A stretch of DNA of 64,000 nucleotides from Paramuribaculum sp. (GCA_022511125.1 JAFLSD010000004.1:124001-188000); one strand, 5' to 3'; counted from the stretch's first letter, positions 25,548 to 34,604 are shown. Translations and numbers: made by a program. Notes: a model not told the origin generated them from the letters alone.

Positions 25548-26461
25548 TCACGATTATTCTTCCCTGCTACAATGAAGAGAAAAATATTTCGATCTTATAC
25601 CGGGAATTAGAAAGGGTTATCTCTCATTTCAGGAAGTATGATTGGGAATTGCTTTTTATTAATGATGGGAGCTCGGATCTAACTATCAATGAGATTGTTA
25701 AGCTGCAAATTAAAGATGAAAATATAAAATATATAGATTTATCGCGCAATTTTGGTAAGGAAGCTGCTATGTTAGCTGGCCTGGATCACTCGATAGGCGA
25801 CGCGGTGTTAATAATGGATGCTGACCTGCAGCATCCCGTTGACGTTATTCCCGAGATGATAAAATATTGGGAAGAAGGATATGATGATATTTACGGTAAA
25901 AGATTATATCGGGGAAAAGAAAGCTGGTTGAGGAGGCTATTGACACGTATTTTCTATAAAATCTTGTCAAATACTTCTAAAATTGAAATATTGCCTGACG
26001 TAGGAGACTTCAGATTATTGGACAGAAAATGCGTTGATGCTTTGAAAGAAATGAGAGAGACCGAAAGATATACCAAAGGTCTTTACTGCTGGATAGGTTT
26101 TAAAAAGAAAGAGATTCTAATCCGCCAGGGAGAAAGAAGAGCAGGAAAAACAGCTTGGAACTTAAGGGCTCTTTTCAAATTGGCGTTAAATGGAATCACT
26201 TCTTTCTCCTCCGCTCCTTTGCAGTTAATGTTCACTATAGGTATTCTTTTCTCTTTCCTTGCCTTCTGTTATCTTCTTTTCATATTATTCCGAACTGTTA
26301 TATACGGTGAGCCTGTCAGAGGATTTCCTACACTTGTTATATTGATATTGTTTTTAGGTGGAGTTCAGATATTGTGTTTCGGCGTATTAGGTTTGTATCT
26401 AAGCAGAATTTTCAATGAAACAAAAAAAAGACCGCCTTACATTATTCGGGAAAAATCATAA
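25520..26461 (+). CDS. GtrB/ArnC-like undecaprenyl-phosphate glycosyltransferase
   Basis: A 313-residue GT2 enzyme of the dolichol-phosphate-mannose-synthase/GtrB group. ITIILPCYNEEKNI opens the GT-A fold, VLIMDADLQHP is the DXD motif, and DVGDFRLLDRKC and QGERRAGKTAWN are group-specific. Two C-terminal transmembrane helices (about 230-252 and 265-290) anchor it. It would move a sugar from UDP- or GDP-donor to undecaprenyl phosphate at the inner membrane. The product would be flipped and used by a GT-C enzyme on the periplasmic side, and the next gene is a good candidate for that partner. Confidence 0.88.
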   Translation: MDETTDKKIITIILPCYNEEKNISILYRELERVISHFRKYDWELLFINDGSSDLTINEIVKLQIKDENIKYIDLSRNFGKEAAMLAGLDHSIGDAVLIMDADLQHPVDVIPEMIKYWEEGYDDIYGKRLYRGKESWLRRLLTRIFYKILSNTSKIEILPDVGDFRLLDRKCVDALKEMRETERYTKGLYCWIGFKKKEILIRQGERRAGKTAWNLRALFKLALNGITSFSSAPLQLMFTIGILFSFLAFCYLLFILFRTVIYGEPVRGFPTLVILILFLGGVQILCFGVLGLYLSRIFNETKKRPPYIIREKS

Positions 26462-26498
26462 AATGTATGATTGCTGGATGAATTTGGATTAATTAATT

Positions 26499-28109
26499 AT
26501 GGAATATACAGATAACATCCAAATTGATTATAAAAGGCAAAATTTAATCAGTATTTTCTTAGTGCTATTATTGATCTGGGGAGGAATGTATATCCTTAAT
26601 TATGAAACGCCCGAAAATAGAGATGATTTCTATCATAAATATATTACATTTTCAGGAAATAATGTAAAGAGAGTAGAATCACTTCAGGAGATTTTGACCA
26701 TTCAACCTCAACGATATATGGAAACTGCCGGAAGAACAATAATTAATATTGCAGAATATACTTTTACCGGCTTATTGGGCAAATCTGTTTTCAATTTTAT
26801 AAATCCCATAATCTTCACAATCTTTATTTTAGCATTATCGGCTTTTTTAGGAAAAATCTCACCATCTAATATTCTTTTCTCTTTTTCTGTAGCCCTATTT
26901 CTTTTCCCTATTTGGGCAGACACATGTTTATGGCTATCGGGTAGTATAAATTATTTATGGCCTTGTACGAGCATAAGTATTTTCTTGATTTATTATTTGA
27001 AAATAAATAATGCACAGAAAAATAATTTGTTGAAATATATATGGATATTTCTTTGTTTCCTAATTGGATGGGGGCATGAAAGCCTAAGTTTTCCTTTGGC
27101 AATAAGTTTAATTTTAGCGGTGACAATATTCCAAAAGAGAGAAACAAGTAAACTAAAGAAAATAATGGCTTTTGCTTTTATCCTTGGTGCCTGTGTTTGT
27201 TTCTTCGCTCCAGGAAACTTTAATAGGGTTAACAGATTCGGGCAGGAGTTGATTCCTATTGATGAAAGAATAGAAGCCGGTATATCGTTACTTACTCAAC
27301 TTCGCGCTTTTATAATTTTATTGATATTGGTATTTATAATTAGTATATATCAATTTAAAAGAAATAAAAATTTCTCTTGGCTTAAAAGATTATATTTAGA
27401 AAATGCTGTATTGATTAATGCTTTGATTTTTAGTTTCGCCTTTTTATTCGTCTCCGGAAGTACTGGGCGAAGAATTATAACAGCTCCCGAGTTCTATTCT
27501 ATCTTACTACTTCTAATCTTATTTTCCAAGGTTAAATCCCCTATCTCAGTATGGTTAAAATCCGTTGTAATTATAGCTGCTATTCCGGTTTTATTCGGTA
27601 TTTTTTACTATACAAATTTAAATTACTGTGCTACAAAACGCTATCTGGATCGCATTGAAAGTCGCACGTCAGAGGTGATAATCTATGACCCGGTAAATAT
27701 TCCGTTTCTTTTTCCTAAGTATGTTGCTAATCCTATACCGAAAGATTTAATAAGCCACATGCAGGGTATGAACAAAAATATAGCAAGGTTGTATGATTAT
27801 AACAGAATTGTTTTTCTTGCAAGACCAATTTACAATCTTATAATTTCCATGAAACTCCCCATGGAACAATCAAAACAAGAAAATCTGCCTTTCTATATTG
27901 TTCCTCTTAATAATATTAGGGCTATCAAATTAATTGATGATCAGGATTATGAATTTAATTTCATCAACTCAGAACGTATAATAAAACTTCCTGCGAAACA
28001 AAGTGAAGTAATGAAAATAGATGGTAGATTATATTTATTCATAAGGAAGTATCGTTCTGATGAGTCCCTTGTGAAAGAAATATTTGCAGCCGCAAATCAA
28101 AAAATATAA
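26499..28109 (+). CDS. Polytopic membrane protein, GtrC/GT-C-like (DUF6056-like)
   Basis: A 536-residue inner-membrane protein with roughly 10-11 hydrophobic helices through about residue 385 and a C-terminal periplasmic-type domain of about 150 residues. The first loop holds PENRDDFYHKY with acidic residues where GT-C enzymes keep their catalytic Asp/Glu, and QRYMETAGRTIINI follows. This arrangement resembles DUF6056/GtrC-type glucosyltransferases. Placed right after a GtrB-like enzyme, it probably transfers the lipid-linked sugar to the glycan in the periplasm, as in serotype-modifying gtr systems. Family assignment is tentative; the membrane topology is clear. Confidence 0.7.
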   Translation: MEYTDNIQIDYKRQNLISIFLVLLLIWGGMYILNYETPENRDDFYHKYITFSGNNVKRVESLQEILTIQPQRYMETAGRTIINIAEYTFTGLLGKSVFNFINPIIFTIFILALSAFLGKISPSNILFSFSVALFLFPIWADTCLWLSGSINYLWPCTSISIFLIYYLKINNAQKNNLLKYIWIFLCFLIGWGHESLSFPLAISLILAVTIFQKRETSKLKKIMAFAFILGACVCFFAPGNFNRVNRFGQELIPIDERIEAGISLLTQLRAFIILLILVFIISIYQFKRNKNFSWLKRLYLENAVLINALIFSFAFLFVSGSTGRRIITAPEFYSILLLLILFSKVKSPISVWLKSVVIIAAIPVLFGIFYYTNLNYCATKRYLDRIESRTSEVIIYDPVNIPFLFPKYVANPIPKDLISHMQGMNKNIARLYDYNRIVFLARPIYNLIISMKLPMEQSKQENLPFYIVPLNNIRAIKLIDDQDYEFNFINSERIIKLPAKQSEVMKIDGRLYLFIRKYRSDESLVKEIFAAANQKI

Positions 28110-28134
28110 TAATAGGCGAGTCAAGAAGAGGATT

Positions 28135-29043
28135 ATGCGGGTTGTTTATGTGATTGTAGCAAATAAGATGGATGGCTTGTTACAGCAAGCGTTAGTATCT
28201 ATGTATTCATTAAAATTACATAATCCGCAAAGCGAAATTATTGTTGTAACAGATGATAGTAGTTGCGATATAATATTAGAAAACGCAAAAGGCATCTCCC
28301 GATTAATTCATGAAATAAAAAGAGTGGACAGTCCATCCTGTTTGAACAATATGCAAAAATCGAGATATCTTAAGACGTCTCTTAGAAAACATATAGAAGG
28401 AGATTTCCTTTATCTTGATTGTGATACAATAGTTCTAAAGCAAGTAGATGATATCGCCCAAATGACAATAGCTGATATCGGAGCAGTAAAACATTCTCAC
28501 CATGAAGACGTTATGCTTAATTCGTTAAATAATTACCTGAAAATAACCGGAAAACAATATTGGGGAAGTAAAATTCACTATAATAGTGGGGTGTTGTATG
28601 TTAAAGATACTGATAATTCTTACATGTTTTTTGAGGGATGGCATAAGAAATGGCTTTCGGATTTGAGGACTTATAATGTTAGTTTAGATCAGTTGGCTTT
28701 ATCACAGACTGAAAATAGATATCCTTCTATAATATCCGAGTTAAATGGTGAATTTAATTGTCAGATCGAGACTAAAAACGGCAGAAATTATATGTTTAAT
28801 CCCTATATAATCCATTATTATTCCAAAATTGATGAAAAGAGTTGTTTTCCACTGAAAACTCAATCTATTCTGGATTCTATTAGGGAAAATGGGCTGACAG
28901 ATAATATAATAGCAATAATTCGGAATCCACAATTGTTTTATTTTAAACAGTGGAAGATATTTGAAGATAAGGAAAGCGGATTTTATAATAAGATAACTAA
29001 AACCGCGAAGAGATTTTATCATTTAATCAATAAATTACATTGA
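28135..29043 (+). CDS. Putative GT-A glycosyltransferase, locus paralog 3 of 5
   Basis: About 302 residues from the ATG at 28135 (MRVVYVIVA). The frame also has an ATG at 28084 inside the previous gene, but the later start aligns with the other copies. DXD is D95-C-D97 (YLDCDT), preceded by KSRYLKTSLR. IHYNSGVLYVKDT, WHKKWL, SLDQLALS, FNCQ and IIHYY follow. It is directly abutted by the methyltransferase gene (stop TGA, then ATG with no gap). The family repeats here after the GtrB/GT-C pair. Function as a sugar transferase is inferred from DXD and context. Confidence 0.75.
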   Translation: MRVVYVIVANKMDGLLQQALVSMYSLKLHNPQSEIIVVTDDSSCDIILENAKGISRLIHEIKRVDSPSCLNNMQKSRYLKTSLRKHIEGDFLYLDCDTIVLKQVDDIAQMTIADIGAVKHSHHEDVMLNSLNNYLKITGKQYWGSKIHYNSGVLYVKDTDNSYMFFEGWHKKWLSDLRTYNVSLDQLALSQTENRYPSIISELNGEFNCQIETKNGRNYMFNPYIIHYYSKIDEKSCFPLKTQSILDSIRENGLTDNIIAIIRNPQLFYFKQWKIFEDKESGFYNKITKTAKRFYHLINKLH

Positions 29044-29883
29044 ATGGCACTCAAAGAAAGTAGTGCTCGACTTCTATGTTGGTTGAAAAAAACCACCGAT
29101 ATTAAGTTAGATAGCCTTTTGACATTAGGGAAGTTAAGACTTTATATGAAATCGAAACAAATAGAAAGTCTATATAAGGATTATTCCGATGTCTTGCAGG
29201 AAAAAGAAATAACCAATAGTGACACACTTTTTAAATCCTTGGGAGTTCAAACGTTATGCTCTCTGGATTTTTCAGATTTCGAGGGTGCCGATATAATCCA
29301 CGATCTAAATTTACCAATCAAATCTCATCTTAAAGAACGGTTTGACTGTGTGATTGATGCAGGTACAAGTGAACATGTGTTTAATGTTTATCAAAACATT
29401 TTAAACATAATGTCAATGATAAAAAAAGGAGGTTATTATATCGGTACTTTGCCTACAAATAATTATAGCGGACATGGTTTATATCAGTTTTCTCCCGGCT
29501 TATTCATTCAATTGTTCAATCAAAACAATAATTTCCAACTAATTCATATCTTTTATTGCCATCGGAGGAATACTAAACGTTTATATAAGATAATCGAAAG
29601 CGCCTTTAAAGACAGATTTGAAATCAATGATTATATGCCGGCGGAGATATATGTGGTAGCAAAAAAAACAGGTTCAACACCGGGAACGCTAACTCTTCAG
29701 CAAAAAGACTACGAGGCAAAATGGAATAAAACTTTTTCACCTCCAAGTCTTAAAAAAGGTCTATTATGGAAAGCTTATGATAAAATATACATGAGATTGA
29801 GTTTTGAGTACAGAGAAGGCTTTTTTCGAGTCTTTGAAAAAAACATGATTAACAGAAAGTACTTAAAGAAAATAGAAATTTGA
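29044..29883 (+). CDS. Class I SAM-dependent methyltransferase-like protein
   Basis: A 279-residue cytoplasmic protein. Its core resembles a Rossmann methyltransferase from the second half of the SAM-binding site onward: SLDFSDFEGADIIHDLN, then FDCVIDAGTSEHV, KKGGYYIGTLP and a downstream NYSGHGLYQFSP. The early glycine loop of the standard motif I is not obvious, so cofactor binding is less sure. It could methylate a sugar or a terminal residue; end-capping methylation is a known chain-length signal in Wzt-C export systems, which would fit this locus. It starts immediately after paralog 3 and overlaps the GT8 gene by 4 bp. Confidence 0.65.
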   Translation: MALKESSARLLCWLKKTTDIKLDSLLTLGKLRLYMKSKQIESLYKDYSDVLQEKEITNSDTLFKSLGVQTLCSLDFSDFEGADIIHDLNLPIKSHLKERFDCVIDAGTSEHVFNVYQNILNIMSMIKKGGYYIGTLPTNNYSGHGLYQFSPGLFIQLFNQNNNFQLIHIFYCHRRNTKRLYKIIESAFKDRFEINDYMPAEIYVVAKKTGSTPGTLTLQQKDYEAKWNKTFSPPSLKKGLLWKAYDKIYMRLSFEYREGFFRVFEKNMINRKYLKKIEI

Positions 29884-30788
29884 ATGCATTGATACCAATA
29901 GTTTTCGCGACAGATCATAATTTTCTGCGTCCCACTCTTGTCGCTGTCCATTCATTGCTAAAATCTTCCAAAGGAAGTCTCTATGATATAATTATACTTA
30001 AAGCGAAAGATATAACAGAGTCGGATGAAGATACAATCATAACACAGGTTAAGGCGGAATCACCGCAATCTTCAATAAGATTTCTGACACCTGATTTTGA
30101 TTTTAGCTCGTCATATTTAAGAACCAATTTTTCAGAAGTAACTTATTATCGATTGAGGATACCATGGTTGCTCCTTGAATATGAAAAAGTGATTTATGCA
30201 GATGTCGATATTGTTTTTAATACCGATCTGTCGGATTTATACGAAAATTTCAAGCTCGGTGATAATTATTGTGCGGGTGTGAATAAAAGGAATTATTATA
30301 GTGGAATTAAATATAATAACATCGTAAAACTCGGCTTGGATCCTAAAGAATATGTAAATGCAGGATTTCTAATTATAAATTGCAAAAAACAAAGGGAAGA
30401 TAATCTTTTTAAACTATTTGAGAAATATTTGAAACCGGACGAGTATAAATTTTTCGATCAAGATCAGGATATCATAAACTTAGTATGTAAAGGTCATATC
30501 GCCCAATTACCTGTAGAATATAATTTGGCTCCCGATGTTATTTTCAAAGAAAAAATAAAAGATTACAAATTGATTCATTATACATTGGATGGGAAACCAT
30601 GGAAAACCATCACTTGGGGATGGTTAGACTGGTGGGAGTCGTATAAAGAATTAATCGCTTTCGATGAATACTTTTACTTAAACAGTATGCGCGACATATA
30701 TGGTTCGGCCATATCTTTGAGACAGGGAGTTAAAAAGCTCTCTTTTTTGGGGAAAATTTATAAAATCATTACAACTAAAAGAGATTGA
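29880..30788 (+). CDS. GT8-family glycosyltransferase
   Basis: A 302-residue enzyme of the LgtC/RfaI-type GT8 family. IPIVFATDHNFLRPTLVAVHSLL opens the fold in family manner, VTYYRLRIPWLL precedes the metal-binding DXD at D108-V-D110 (YADVDIVF), YVNAGFLIINC follows, and the FFDQDQDIIN and LIHYTLDGKPW blocks end the catalytic domain. It likely transfers glucose or galactose from the UDP-sugar with retention. The start is a TTG that overlaps the previous stop as TTGA. This GT8 enzyme is clearly distinct from the five-copy family, though the folds may be related. Confidence 0.9.
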   Translation: MNALIPIVFATDHNFLRPTLVAVHSLLKSSKGSLYDIIILKAKDITESDEDTIITQVKAESPQSSIRFLTPDFDFSSSYLRTNFSEVTYYRLRIPWLLLEYEKVIYADVDIVFNTDLSDLYENFKLGDNYCAGVNKRNYYSGIKYNNIVKLGLDPKEYVNAGFLIINCKKQREDNLFKLFEKYLKPDEYKFFDQDQDIINLVCKGHIAQLPVEYNLAPDVIFKEKIKDYKLIHYTLDGKPWKTITWGWLDWWESYKELIAFDEYFYLNSMRDIYGSAISLRQGVKKLSFLGKIYKIITTKRD

Positions 30789-31645
30789 GAAAACTGTTAC
30801 GCAAAATATTCGATTATCTGTACAAATCGAAGAAAGTTCTGATGCAACGAATGGATTTAAGTATTCATGCAAATGAACATTGCAATCTGAATTGCAAAGG
30901 TTGTACACCGTTTTCACCCATAGCAGAGGAAGAATATTGCAATCTGGAAATTTTAGATAGAAGTCTTAGAAATCTTTCGAGGGTGGAAAAGGGTTTTAAT
31001 GAGATTAAGATAGTTGGAGGAGAACCTTTACTTAATAGGGAATTGGCCAAAATGATTAAGATAGTAAGGACTCACTTCGATAAAAATCCTATCTATATCT
31101 GGACAAATGGAATACTTCTACAATATCCTGAAAGAATGCCAGCAGATTTTTGGAAAGCTTGTAAAGACTATGATGTATCGATAAGGATTACCGCTTACCC
31201 GATAAGATTGGACTATGCGAGATTGATCGATACATGTAAGAGTAATGGAGTACAGGCAAGCGTTTTCATTGATAAAAGTGATGAAGGCTCCGGCTGGCTT
31301 TCAAGGGAACTGAACGAGAAAGGGAATATTAATTTTTGGTCGAAATTAAAAATTTTTAAATTATGGAGATGTGATTCTTATAATTGTATGCATCTTGTGG
31401 AAGACAAGATTTTCGCCTGTTCCCCGATGGGAATGATTAAACACTTGAATAGACGATTTGGAACAGATTTTCAATATTCAACCACAGATTTCTTGTTTGT
31501 TGAAAAAATAAAAAAATTCAGTCAGATAAGAAAATATTTGTTTTTAGAGTCTCCTTTTTGCCGATATTGCCCGGGTAAATATCAGTCTTCGCATTGGGAT
31601 GTGTCGAAGAAAGCGAAAGAGGAGTGGATAAACACATCGTATTAG
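30785..31645 (+). CDS. Radical SAM protein A
   Basis: A 286-residue radical SAM protein. CNLNCKGC (C33, C37, C40) would hold the SAM-binding 4Fe-4S cluster, and GGEP (79-82) the SAM amine. Later cysteines C196, C201, C212, C259 and C262 lie in RCDSYNC, FACSPMG and FCRYC, a SPASM/twitch-like pattern for an extra cluster. Such proteins modify peptides or small molecules by radical chemistry; here the substrate may be a sugar or a glycan-attached group. It starts with a TTG overlapping the GT8 stop (TTGA) and is followed 2 bp later by a paralog. No precursor-peptide gene is visible nearby. Confidence 0.85.
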   Translation: MRKLLRKIFDYLYKSKKVLMQRMDLSIHANEHCNLNCKGCTPFSPIAEEEYCNLEILDRSLRNLSRVEKGFNEIKIVGGEPLLNRELAKMIKIVRTHFDKNPIYIWTNGILLQYPERMPADFWKACKDYDVSIRITAYPIRLDYARLIDTCKSNGVQASVFIDKSDEGSGWLSRELNEKGNINFWSKLKIFKLWRCDSYNCMHLVEDKIFACSPMGMIKHLNRRFGTDFQYSTTDFLFVEKIKKFSQIRKYLFLESPFCRYCPGKYQSSHWDVSKKAKEEWINTSY

Positions 31646-31647
31646 TT

Positions 31648-32499
31648 ATGAAATATATACTGAAACATTTGAAAAATCTCAGCAAAAAGTTTTGGTTAAG
31701 TTTAAAAGTGCCTCTGAAGATAGACGTGCATGTCACCGAAATTTGTAATCTGAATTGCAAAGGTTGTTCTCACTTTTCACCGTTAGCGAGGACAGAATAT
31801 CTGGATTTGAAGAAATATGCAACGAGTTTGCAGCATCTGGCGAAAATAGAAAAAGCAATAGGTTCAATACAGTTGCTAGGTGGTGAACCTTTATTGAATC
31901 CAGAATTGACAGAAATAATTCGAATAACACGACATTATCTTTTGAACACTAATATTCACATCCTCACAAACGGCATTCTGTTAAGCGATGATAAAAAATT
32001 ACCTGAAAATTTTTGGTCAGTTTGCCAAGAAAATAATGTCATCATTAAAATTACCAAATATCCTTGTAAAGTTGATTATGATGTCATTGAACAAAGATGC
32101 GAGAATCACAATGTTAAATATGAGATATTAGGAGATCGTGGCAGACAGGGAGAATGGGCTTTCTTTCCCCTTTATAAAAACGGATTTAAGCATTGGAGCG
32201 TTAAATTTAAATTCTTGAAGTTGGCGAGATGTAGTTCTTTTAATTGCTTTCAATTGGTTGGTGATAAAATATACCCTTGTTGCCATGTGGCCTATATTAG
32301 GCATTTTAATAATTATTTTGGAGAGAATTTTAAAGTCGAGGAATCCGATAGTGTAGACGTAACTAAAATAAATAAGAGTTTTCAGGTAAGAAAACTATTG
32401 TTTACGGCCACTCCTTTCTGTAAATATTGTGGTAAGGGCTATATTCCAAGCTCATGGTCACATTCAATGAAAAATAAAGAAGAATGGCTCGCGGAATAA
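31648..32499 (+). CDS. Radical SAM protein B (paralog of A)
   Basis: About 283 residues from the ATG at 31648, 2 bp after protein A's stop; an upstream in-frame ATG at 31594 lies within A. Cysteines match A position for position: C33, C37, C40 (CNLNCKGC), GGEP at 78-81, C195 and C200 (RCSSFNC), C211/C212 (PCCHVAY), C258 and C261 (FCKYC). Both end with a similar SxW...KEEW tail. The doubled CC is the main difference. Tandem duplication and divergence suggest two related steps or a heteromeric enzyme. It overlaps paralog 4 by 16 bp. The substrate is unknown. Confidence 0.85.
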   Translation: MKYILKHLKNLSKKFWLSLKVPLKIDVHVTEICNLNCKGCSHFSPLARTEYLDLKKYATSLQHLAKIEKAIGSIQLLGGEPLLNPELTEIIRITRHYLLNTNIHILTNGILLSDDKKLPENFWSVCQENNVIIKITKYPCKVDYDVIEQRCENHNVKYEILGDRGRQGEWAFFPLYKNGFKHWSVKFKFLKLARCSSFNCFQLVGDKIYPCCHVAYIRHFNNYFGENFKVEESDSVDVTKINKSFQVRKLLFTATPFCKYCGKGYIPSSWSHSMKNKEEWLAE

Positions 32500-33470
32500 A
32501 AATCGTCTATGTTTTGTCAGGAAAGGAGGAGGATTTCTTTTATGAACAGACTCTGTTGTCTCTTTATTCGCTAAAACACACCAATTCCGAAGCTTATGTA
32601 ATTCTAATTACCGATAGGGATACAGAACAATATTTAAATAGCGACAGAAATGCGATCAATCAATATATTGACGATATAAAAATAATTGATGTTCCTGATA
32701 GATTTTCTTCTATCCAAAAGTCAAGATTTTTAAAAACATCTTTACGTAAAATCGTTGAAGGCGATTTTCTTTACATTGATAATGATACTATTATATCCGG
32801 CTCATTAGAAGAATTAGTAAATTTATCAGCTGATGTCGCAGCGGTCCTTAACGGACATAAAAATACCTGGAATGAAACAAATTTGCATTTTCAGTTACAA
32901 GAATATTATGACATAACCGGAATTAGACCTGAAATAGACAAGAAAATTAAGTGTTATTTTAATGGAGGTGTGATTTTTGCACGGGATACTGAAAATGCAC
33001 ATAAATTTTTTGATAAATGGCATGAACTATGGCTGACAGATTCTGTAGATTTCAATTATCATAAAGATCAACCGGCAATGTGGAGAGCCAACTATCTCAG
33101 CGGTAATCCTATTCAAGTTATGGACGGAACGTATAACTGTCAATTAATTTATCCTAACGAGTCGCTAAAGTATTTTTTAGACGCTAAAATACTTCATTAT
33201 TTTAGTAGCGCACCGATGTGTATGCATCTAAAAATAAAACATGAAAATTTTCTATGCGAACTAAGAGATCGAGGAATTGATATGGCAATAAAGGCTTATG
33301 TCAATAATATCAAAGTGGATTATATAATGGGTGTGAAAGTTTTAATTGACAATGAAAAGAAGTTTTATGATTCTCCATTTGGGATTATGTCAAGAAAAAT
33401 ATACAGAACCTTCCCTATTGTGGATAAAATCTCACAAAAAATATATAGATTGTTCGGTTATAAGATTTAA
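32484..33470 (+). CDS. Putative GT-A glycosyltransferase, locus paralog 4 of 5
   Basis: A 328-residue member of the five-copy family. DXD is D99-N-D101 (YIDNDT), preceded by KSRFLKTSLR. CYFNGGVIFARDT, WHELWL, KDQPAMWRA, YNCQ and ILHYF follow. The C-terminus (KISQKIYRLFGYKI) closely resembles that of paralog 5 (IARLIYKLGGYKI), so these two are the most recent duplicates. The ATG overlaps radical SAM B by 16 bp. A 150-bp gap without a gene follows. Role: sugar transferase inferred from DXD and position. Confidence 0.75.
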   Translation: MARGIKIVYVLSGKEEDFFYEQTLLSLYSLKHTNSEAYVILITDRDTEQYLNSDRNAINQYIDDIKIIDVPDRFSSIQKSRFLKTSLRKIVEGDFLYIDNDTIISGSLEELVNLSADVAAVLNGHKNTWNETNLHFQLQEYYDITGIRPEIDKKIKCYFNGGVIFARDTENAHKFFDKWHELWLTDSVDFNYHKDQPAMWRANYLSGNPIQVMDGTYNCQLIYPNESLKYFLDAKILHYFSSAPMCMHLKIKHENFLCELRDRGIDMAIKAYVNNIKVDYIMGVKVLIDNEKKFYDSPFGIMSRKIYRTFPIVDKISQKIYRLFGYKI

Positions 33471-33620
33471 TGCGTAGCAATATAACAAGATTATATACGT
33501 GCCGTCGCATATAATTTTAATTATAAGAGCACTGAGTTTTTTCTAAGGTGATAATAAATAAGTTGCAATAGTCCAATAAGTTATAAGTTTAGGCATTTTA
33601 AATTTAATGTTATCCTTGAT
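33471..33620. other. AT-rich gap between paralogs 4 and 5
   Basis: The longest non-coding gap within the glycan locus (150 bp). No open frame of note, no strong terminator and no full promoter match are visible. It separates the two most similar paralogs, as a duplication junction might. Confidence 0.35.
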
Positions 33621-34571
33621 ATGAAATTTGTTTATGTACTTGTGTGCCAAGGAGCTGATGATTATGCTGTTCAGTGCTATCTGTCAATTTGGTCGTTGAG
33701 ATATCATAATCCCAATGCCGTTATTGTCTTGACAATCGATCAGTCGACAAAGAATAGTTTAGAAAACCAATATCCGGTCCTACTCAAGTCTGTAGATGAA
33801 ATAAAGATAATAGATGTTCCTAAGGATTATTCTGTGAAAAGTAGATCTCGATTTATCAAGACATCTTTGCGCCAAAATATTCAAGGAGATTTCTTATATA
33901 TAGATAGTGATACTGTGGTGACCGGTAATTTGGATGAATTACAAAACTTTAATTGTGATGTAGCAGCAGTTTACGATCTTAATCAGGATGGAACCGGGAA
34001 TTCTTTTATGTCGGAAAAATACCATAAAATCGGCATTTACGATGAAAATAAGTTCACTTATTTTAATGGTGGAGTATTTTTAGTAAAAGAAACCTCTAAA
34101 GCTTATGATTTTTTTAAAGATTGGCATAAACTTTGGCTTTGTAATTATGAAAAACACGGCATAGAAATAGATCAGATATCCCTTTTACAGGCTAATTATA
34201 ACAATAATAACATCATAAAAGAATTACCAGGAATTTATAATTGTCTGATACCATATAGACAGTCGATTGACTATCTGTTCGATGCGAAGATTTTACATTA
34301 TATCGCCCACTGTACATTATATAGTTCTTTCCCATTAGAAGATAGAAGCATTATAAATGAAGTGAAAACAGAAGGCGTTACAGAAAGAGTCAAGGACATT
34401 ATTTTAAATCCAATAAAAAGTTTTATTAGATACAACACTTTGCTCGGAGGTGAAACCTTGAAAATATATGAGAGTCATATCGTGTTATTAGCCAGAAAAC
34501 TATCTCGCGATTATCCATGGACGAACAAAATAGCTCGATTGATTTACAAGCTTGGAGGATATAAAATTTAA
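33621..34571 (+). CDS. Putative GT-A glycosyltransferase, locus paralog 5 of 5
   Basis: A 316-residue member of the five-copy family. DXD is D95-S-D97 (YIDSDT), preceded by RSRFIKTSLR. TYFNGGVFLVKET, WHKLWL, IDQISLLQA, YNC and ILHYI follow. It shares the GYKI end with paralog 4. The start ATG at 33621 gives the common FVYVLV opening. The next gene, a GT2 enzyme, is 33 bp on. Like the others, it lacks a signal peptide and should act on the cytoplasmic side. Confidence 0.75.
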   Translation: MKFVYVLVCQGADDYAVQCYLSIWSLRYHNPNAVIVLTIDQSTKNSLENQYPVLLKSVDEIKIIDVPKDYSVKSRSRFIKTSLRQNIQGDFLYIDSDTVVTGNLDELQNFNCDVAAVYDLNQDGTGNSFMSEKYHKIGIYDENKFTYFNGGVFLVKETSKAYDFFKDWHKLWLCNYEKHGIEIDQISLLQANYNNNNIIKELPGIYNCLIPYRQSIDYLFDAKILHYIAHCTLYSSFPLEDRSIINEVKTEGVTERVKDIILNPIKSFIRYNTLLGGETLKIYESHIVLLARKLSRDYPWTNKIARLIYKLGGYKI

Positions 34572-34604
34572 ACAAACCTTACCTATCAGAAGTATAATAA
34601 AACC

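Noticed and set aside
30785-32499. A RiPP precursor peptide near the radical SAM genes
   Set aside because: Gaps on either side are 0-3 bp or overlaps, and the nearest gene-free gap (33471-33620) has no credible small frame with a ribosome-binding site.
22592-34571. CRISPR or other short-repeat array in the glycan locus
   Set aside because: Similarity between the repeated genes is at protein level only; no regularly spaced identical DNA repeats were seen here or elsewhere in the window.
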